From NCBI GenBank assembly GCA_963573385.1, contig CAUYLG010041463.1, positions 18,244-82,243 of the forward strand: 64,000 nucleotides of DNA, given 5' to 3'. The DNA comes from Cacajao melanocephalus. Its lineage: Eukaryota > Chordata > Mammalia > Primates > Pitheciidae. The position numbers and the translations under genes are program-made. Position 1 is the first letter of the stretch, and the number at the start of each line of letters is the position of its first letter. Below are positions 58,216 to 64,000 of this stretch, piece after piece. The notes under the pieces are model-generated. The model was not told the origin of the DNA and did not search any database. It saw only the letters and a list, made by a program, of their open reading frames with translations.

Positions 58216-60060
58216 ATGCAAACCTTACTTTTTAGAATAGTTTTAGATTGACAGAAAATTTAATAAGATAGTTCAGAGTTCCCAGTCTTACCTATTACTA
58301 ACATCTTATCTAAATGCAGTATATTTGTTTCAGCTAATGAACCAATATTGATAGAAAATTATTTGCTAAAGTCTATATTTTATTCAGACAGCTTTATATT
58401 TTACCTAATGTCCTTTGTTTTGAGCCTAGAATCCCATCCAGGCAGTATTTACATATAGTCATCATGTCTCCTTACATTCCTCTTGACTATGATAGTTATA
58501 GGCACTTGCCTTGTTTTTTATTACCTTGAGAATTTTGAGGAACACTGCTCAGATATTTTGTAGAGTATCCCTCTATTAGGGTTTGTCTGATTTTTTAAAT
58601 GGATTGACTCAGGTTATGGGTCTGTGGGAGTAAGACCAGAGAGGTAACTGCAATTTTCATCCCATTATATCAAGGGATGACATTATATCAAGTCATGCTA
58701 ACAGCGTGACTTATGACTATTGGTACTGGCCTTGATAACCTGGCTAATGTAGTCCTTGTCAGGTATCTCCTCTGTCAAGTTACTCTTCTTTCTCTCTTTC
58801 TCCCTTTCCATACTGTACACTTTGGAAGGAAGTTACTATGCTCAGTCCACACCGAAAGAGTGGGGAGTTATGCTCTCCCACTTTGAGGGCAGAGCATCTA
58901 GGTAAATTGTCTGGAATTAGGTTGCATGAGAGATTTGTCTCTTCTCCTCCATTCATTAAGTTATTCAGTCACTGATTTCTATCAGTATGGACTCAGAGAT
59001 ATATGATTTATACCTTGAGTTATAACTCAATTCTTCATTTATCTTGTTCCAATTATTCCAGCTTTGGCCATTGGAAGCTCTTTCAGTTGGCTTCTGAGCT
59101 TCTTTGATATATGTTCCAAGTACTTCTGGTTCCTTTTATTGGAGAATGGTATTAGTAACCAAGATCTGACATTAGGTGTTCTTGTTGTTCCAGGGGTGTC
59201 TTTGCTTCTGGGCCCTCTCAGCTGACATATTTTCTCATGATCTGTGAGTACACTAACCTGCGTAAATATACGTATCTATAAATATTTCTATATGTAACCA
59301 TCTGTATCCATATTAAACTAAACATTGAGTTCATATTGATGTCCCGAGCTTTGATTCATCACCACATGGATCATCTAGCTTCCTGCCCTTGCTTATCTGT
59401 AAACTCCCACCCCAACAGTGAGAAAGCTCACCCTCACCATTTTATATCCATTTACTTAATTCTTCAACTCTAGTACACACGTAGAGCAGTATCGGAATTG
59501 TTAACCTGTATCCCTGTGGGAAACAACTTTATCAACTAGAGTACAGTCCTCATGTACAGTTCCTTTTGCTTTTTTTCTTGCAGACTCCAATTATTTCCAA
59601 AGTTATGCCAGCACCTCCCCTCACACTCCCTTCAGTGTGGTTGTTTCATGCATCTGTAATACAGTTAGATTCTTTGTCAGAGTCTGCGTTCCTCCTGGGA
59701 TCCCAACTTCTTAAACTATTTTTTTTTAATTGCATTCATTAAGGTTCACTCTTTGTTTTTGAAAGTTCTATGGGTTTTGACAAATGCTTAATGTCTTGTA
59801 GTCACCATTACAGTATGATGCAGAATTTCATTCCTTCCTTAAAAATCCCTTTGCTCCACCTACTCATCCCTACACTCTCTCTCTAAATCCCTAGCATCGA
59901 CTGCTCATTTTACCCTCTCTTCACTTTTGTCTTTCCCAGAATGAGTGATGGCATTTTCAAGTGCTAATACTTATTAAATAGTATCATTGAGATTATGAAG
60001 ACATAGGCTTCTGTTATGCTACATGCTGCCGTTTGCTCATTCATGGCCTAAATGTCTTTT
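58216..60060 (-). mobile_element. Long L1M 3' UTR region, antisense
   Basis: Over 1.8 kb of antisense old L1 3' sequence: 'agttttagattgacagaaaa', 'aatgaaccaatattgataga', 'tggaaggaagttactatgct', 'ttccttttattggagaatgg' and 'aaatatttctatatgtaacc', then at 59,760 'gttctatgggttttgacaaa'. The longest single transposon in the window. Non-coding. Confidence 0.85.
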
Positions 60061-60084
60061 TTTAAAAAAGGAAAAGGGGTGCCT

Positions 60085-60200
60085 ATTTTTTATTTTTAAT
60101 CCAGCAAATTCTACAACTAAAAGTTTATCAAAAGGAAATCATTCTAAATAAGTGCAACAATTTGCTATGAAAATGTTTATGGCAGTATTTTTATTATCAT
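60085..60200 (+). mobile_element. L1M 3' fragment
   Basis: 'ttatcaaaaggaaatcattc' and 'gtttatggcagtatttttat' resemble an L1 3' region in sense. Confidence 0.55.
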
Positions 60201-60204
60201 GAAA

Positions 60205-60480
60205 TCATCTATCAATTCAACAAATATTCAGTGTGTGCTTATCATATGCTATGCACTGTTGTAGGCACTGGAGATCATAACTCAACAAGAAAAGACAAAA
60301 ATTCCTGCCTTCAAAAATCCAATATATCTCATATAGCTTGTATCCTGGTAATTAAAGACAGACACACATATATGCATACATACATGCACATAAATGTGCA
60401 CACACACACATACATATTCTGATGATGGTAGGAGTAGGAAAAAAATAAATCAGGGAAGGTCATTAGGAAATGCCTCTGTG
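60205..60480 (-). repeat. L2 LINE 3' end, antisense, with internal CA/TA run
   Basis: 'tcaacaaatattcagtgtgt', 'tatgctatgcactgttgtag' and 'caaaaattcctgccttcaaa' are antisense L2. A CATA/CA run occupies 60,360-60,420. Confidence 0.72.
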
Positions 60481-60837
60481 TTGGCAGGGTGATTTGCTTC
60501 ACTGCCTATGGAGTCCTTTGGGGATTAGAGAAACTCAAGGTGTCCTGAGCTCTACTTGTCGTGGCTAATGTGAAAAGTATACAGGACAAAATTATTTCTG
60601 AGCATCTCCTGGCAGAGAGTTGTAGTGGGGCTGTGAGCATTTGATGAGAGAGACAAGGATGATGGGGTAAGAGTTTTATGAGGAGCATACCGATCTCCTG
60701 AGGCACACTCCTCACCCCCGCCAGTGCTGACTGAAGCAGAGGATGGGGTATTAGTCTGGAACATACAGAACTTTGAGAGTTCCTTTTGGTTGCAGAAAAA
60801 CACCAATTGGCCATTAAAAACCAATGTGTTCACAGAT
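60481..60837. other. Single-copy stretch
   Basis: Nothing recognised. Confidence 0.35.
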
Positions 60838-61103
60838 ACTTAACATGAAAAGATATTCATAATATATTTTACATGAATAAAAAGCAAGTAAAGACTGTAT
60901 ATACGATATGGGAATATTTTGGTCACATAAAATATAAATACTTCTGTGTATATAAACATACAGAAAACATGAAATAGAATGTTGTCTCTGGGTGATGGGA
61001 TTCAAAATTACCTTTTTTTTTTTTAAATTACCTCTTTTCCTTATACTCATGTAACAAACATGCACATGTACCCCCTGAATCTAAAGTAAAATAAAATTTT
61101 AGG
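60838..61103 (+). mobile_element. L1 3' ends (old fragment, then L1P tail)
   Basis: 60,838-61,010 resembles an L1M 3' UTR. 61,040-61,103 ('ctcatgtaacaaacatgcac', 'atgtaccccctgaatctaaa') is an L1P 3' terminus ending in an A-rich tail. Confidence 0.7.
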
Positions 61104-61129
61104 AAATTAATTTGCAGAAAATTACCACC

Positions 61130-62158
<1,029 letters not shown>

Positions 62159-62168
62159 CGTTAGTCAC

Positions 62169-62404
62169 TGTATTAGGTTATTCTTGGATTACTATAAAGA
62201 AATACCTGAGGCTGGGTAATTTATAAAGAAAAGAGTTTTAATTGGCTCACGGTTCTGCAGGCTGTACAGGAAGCATGATGCTGGCATCTGCTTGGCTTCT
62301 GGGGAGGCCTCAGGGAGATTTTACTCATTGTGGAAAGTGAAGCAGAAGCAGACATCTCATGTGGCCAGAACAGGAGCAAAAGAGAAAGTGGGAGGTGCCA
62401 CAAA
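62169..62404 (-). mobile_element. MST/THE1-type MaLR LTR, antisense
   Basis: 'actataaagaaatacctgag', 'gctgggtaatttataaagaa' and 'aagcatgatgctggcatctg', then 'gggaggtgccacaaac'. Only about the 3' half of the LTR is present. Confidence 0.9.
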
Positions 62405-62649
62405 CTTTTTTTTTTTTTAAATCTGCAAGGAATTTACTGCTGTACCACACAAAGTCCTTTAAAGGAATAAAACAAACACCAGTTCTCAACAACATAGCAC
62501 AATAAAAAATGAGTAAGCATGCAAAGAAACATGAAAATATGGCTCATAGCTAGGAGAAAAATTAATTAATAGAACCAGATCCAGAAATGCCAAAGATAAT
62601 GAAATTAGCACTGAGTGATGAATCAGTCATACTCCAAACCTCAGCATCA
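62405..62649. other. Unassigned AT-rich stretch
   Basis: T-run then A-rich DNA; possibly L1-derived, not assignable. Confidence 0.35.
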
Positions 62650-62722
62650 GGTATTATACCCATGTAACAAACCTGCACAGGTATCCCTGAATCTAAAACA
62701 GAAGTTGAATTTTGTTTTTAAA
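62650..62722 (+). mobile_element. L1P 3' end
   Basis: 'cccatgtaacaaacctgcac' and 'aggtatccctgaatctaaaa', then 'ttttgtttttaaa'. Confidence 0.75.
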
Positions 62723-62897
62723 AGCTGACATCAAAAAAAGCAGACAAAGACCTCAGAGAGCTTTTTTAAACATTATAAATATGCTCAAAATGCTCAATAG
62801 GAGGTATAGAAAAACATGAACATAATGAGAAGAAAAATGGAAGGTCAAAAAAAAAAAAAAAAAAGACCCAGTGGAACTTCTAAAGATGAAAAATACA
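62723..62897 (+). mobile_element. Possible L1 upstream-region fragment
   Basis: A-rich with an A18 run; 'ccagtggaacttctaaagat' resembles wording upstream of L1 ORF1. Low confidence. Confidence 0.35.
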
Positions 62898-62997
62898 CAC
62901 TGGTCCAAGTGCAGTGGTGTTTATCACTAATTCATCACAACCAGTTACAGATTTCTTTGTTCCTTTTCCACTCCTACTGCTTCACTTGACAAGCCTA
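62898..62997 (+). pseudogene. RNY3P: Y3 small-RNA retropseudogene (RNY3-like)
   Basis: Matches the 101-nt Ro-associated Y3 RNA along its whole length: 'tggtccaagtgcagtggtgt', 'aattcatcacaaccagttac' and 'agatttctttgttccttttc', ending 'cttgacaagcct'. I count about 8-9 differences. It has an A-rich tail and is flanked by GAAAAATACA at 62,888-62,897 and 63,024-63,033, so it was copied in by the L1 machinery. It lacks the Y3 gene's upstream pol III promoter, so it is presumed silent. Confidence 0.92.
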
Positions 62998-63119
62998 AAA
63001 AATAAAACTATATACATATAAAAGAAAAATACAATATGTGAAACCAAAACTGTACTAAATAAAATATTGTACAAAGATAATAATGTGATTTTTTTGGGGG
63101 GGCATCAGTTTCTCTTTTC

Positions 63120-63258
63120 TTTCTTTCTTTTTTTTTTTGTTTAAAGATGGGGTTTCGCCATGATGGCCAGGCTGGTCTTGAACTCCTGACCTCAGGTGAT
63201 CCACCCACCTCGGCCTCCCAAAGTGCTAGGATTACAGGTGTGAGCCACAGCGCCTGGC
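63120..63258 (-). mobile_element. Alu fragment, antisense
   Basis: 'gatggggtttcgccatgatg', 'ggcctcccaaagtgctagga' and 'ttacaggtgtgagccacagc', with a CTTT-rich T head. About 140 bp. Confidence 0.92.
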
Positions 63259-64000
63259 TTTTTTTTTTTTTTTTTAATATACTTTATTGCACTTTAGGTT
63301 CTGGGGTATATGTGCAGAACATGCAGGATTGTTGCATAGGTGCACACATGGCAACGTGGTTTGCTGCCTCCATCCCTGTCACCTATATCTGGCATTTCTC
63401 CCCATGTTATCCCTCCCCAACTCCCTACCCACCGCTGTCCCTCCCCTAGTCTCCCCCAACAGACCCCAGTGTGTGACGCTGCCCTCTGTGTCCATGTGTT
63501 CTCATTGTTCAACACCTGCCTATAAGTGAGAACATGTGGTGTTTGATTTTCCATTCTTGTGCCAGTTTGCTGAGAATGATGGTTTCCCGATTCATCCATG
63601 TCCCTACAAAGGACACAAACTCATCGTTTTTTATGGCTGCATAGTATTCCATGGTATATATGTGCCACATTTTCCTTGTCCAGTCTATCATTGATGGGCA
63701 TTTGGGTTGGTTCCAGGTCTTTGCTATTGTAAACAGTGCCGCAATGAACATACATGTTCATGTGTCTTTATAATAGAAGGATTTATAATACTTTCCTGGA
63801 TATATACCCAGCATACATTGGATATATATCCAGTAAAGGATATATTTTACTGGATATACATCCAGTAATGGGATTGCTGGGTCAAATGGAATTTCTATTT
63901 CTAGGTCCTTGAGGAATCGCCACACTGTCTTCCACAATGGTTGAACTAATTTACACTCCCACCAACAGTGTAAAAGTGTTCCTATTTCTCCACATCCTCT
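63259..64000 (-). mobile_element. Primate L1 (L1PA/L1PB age) 3' end, antisense, runs off the window
   Basis: Starts with a T18 run (the poly-A tail in antisense), then the L1 3' UTR ('gaacatgcaggattgttgca') and the end of ORF2 (minus frame 63,509-63,751, ending near 63,509). That frame contains the usual ORF2 C-terminal words MEYYAAIKNDEF and FVGTWM. Most ORF2 homology continues to the right edge but is frame-broken, so it is a dead copy. Confidence 0.95.
63812..63865 (-). repeat. Hairpin-bearing insertion in L1 ORF2
   Basis: 54 bp placed between 'ggatatatacccag' and 'taatgggattgctgg', which are adjacent in the L1 consensus. The insert repeats variants of 'tggatatatatccag' and holds the inverted pair TCCAGTAAA (63,829-63,837) and TTTACTGGA (63,846-63,854). 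Confidence 0.85.

Noticed and set aside
63509..63751. 80-aa L1 ORF2 C-terminal frame
   Set aside because: Real L1 ORF2 homology, but the element is 3'-end only in this window and frame-broken upstream. Recorded as a mobile element, not a gene.

Overview
This is primate, almost certainly human, nuclear DNA. It carries 18 Alu copies or Alu monomers, several old and a few primate-age L1 fragments, and a very dense population of MIR and L2 relics, plus hAT MITEs (MER5A, MER20) and MaLR/ERV LTRs. I found no protein-coding exon I can defend. The six-frame ORFs are explained by repeats, low-complexity DNA or GC-rich sequence. The locus could not be named from sequence alone.

Layout. 1-17.5 kb is mixed single-copy and MIR/L2 sequence. 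It holds an old antisense L1 (1.6-2.2 kb), an LTR split by an AluJ (4.3-5.1 kb), an MLT1-type LTR (6.0-6.3 kb) and a 1.2-kb CA-rich degenerate minisatellite (14.3-15.5 kb). 17.57-18.66 kb is the only CpG island. Its purine-rich minus strand reads like a 5' UTR and ends in a strong splice donor (GAG|GTAAGG) at 17,897, so it is probably the promoter and first exon of a minus-strand transcript. 18.66-28 kb is MIR-rich, with a MaLR LTR and two L1M 3' ends. 29-31.5 kb is a nested stack: a MITE-like element split by an L1, and that L1 split by a solo LTR. 32-36 kb is mostly single-copy sequence with a CA microsatellite and a 170-bp polypyrimidine tract. 36-45 kb is Alu-rich and shows MER5A split by L1 split by Alu. 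45-47 kb contains a 220-bp local duplication. 47-57 kb is MIR/L1/Alu sequence. 56.8-57.4 kb is an ERV class I LTR. From about 57.8 kb the DNA turns AT-rich and L1-dense and ends in a primate L1 (antisense) that runs off the right edge. A Y3 small-RNA retropseudogene lies at 62.9 kb.

There is no sign of an operon-like or novel enzymatic system. The most unusual signal is a set of short, non-retrotransposon copy events inside repeats (23.4, 29.7, 46.5, 50.3, 61.7 and 63.8 kb). Several have a recognisable donor segment 0.3-1.3 kb away, which looks like local template switching. The CpG-island first exon, the 66-bp-period CA-rich array and an exon-like interval at 5.76-6.20 kb are the other items worth testing.

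All repeat boundaries are read by eye and are good to roughly 5-20 bp. Family names are from memory of consensus sequences, and where I was unsure of the family I say so.
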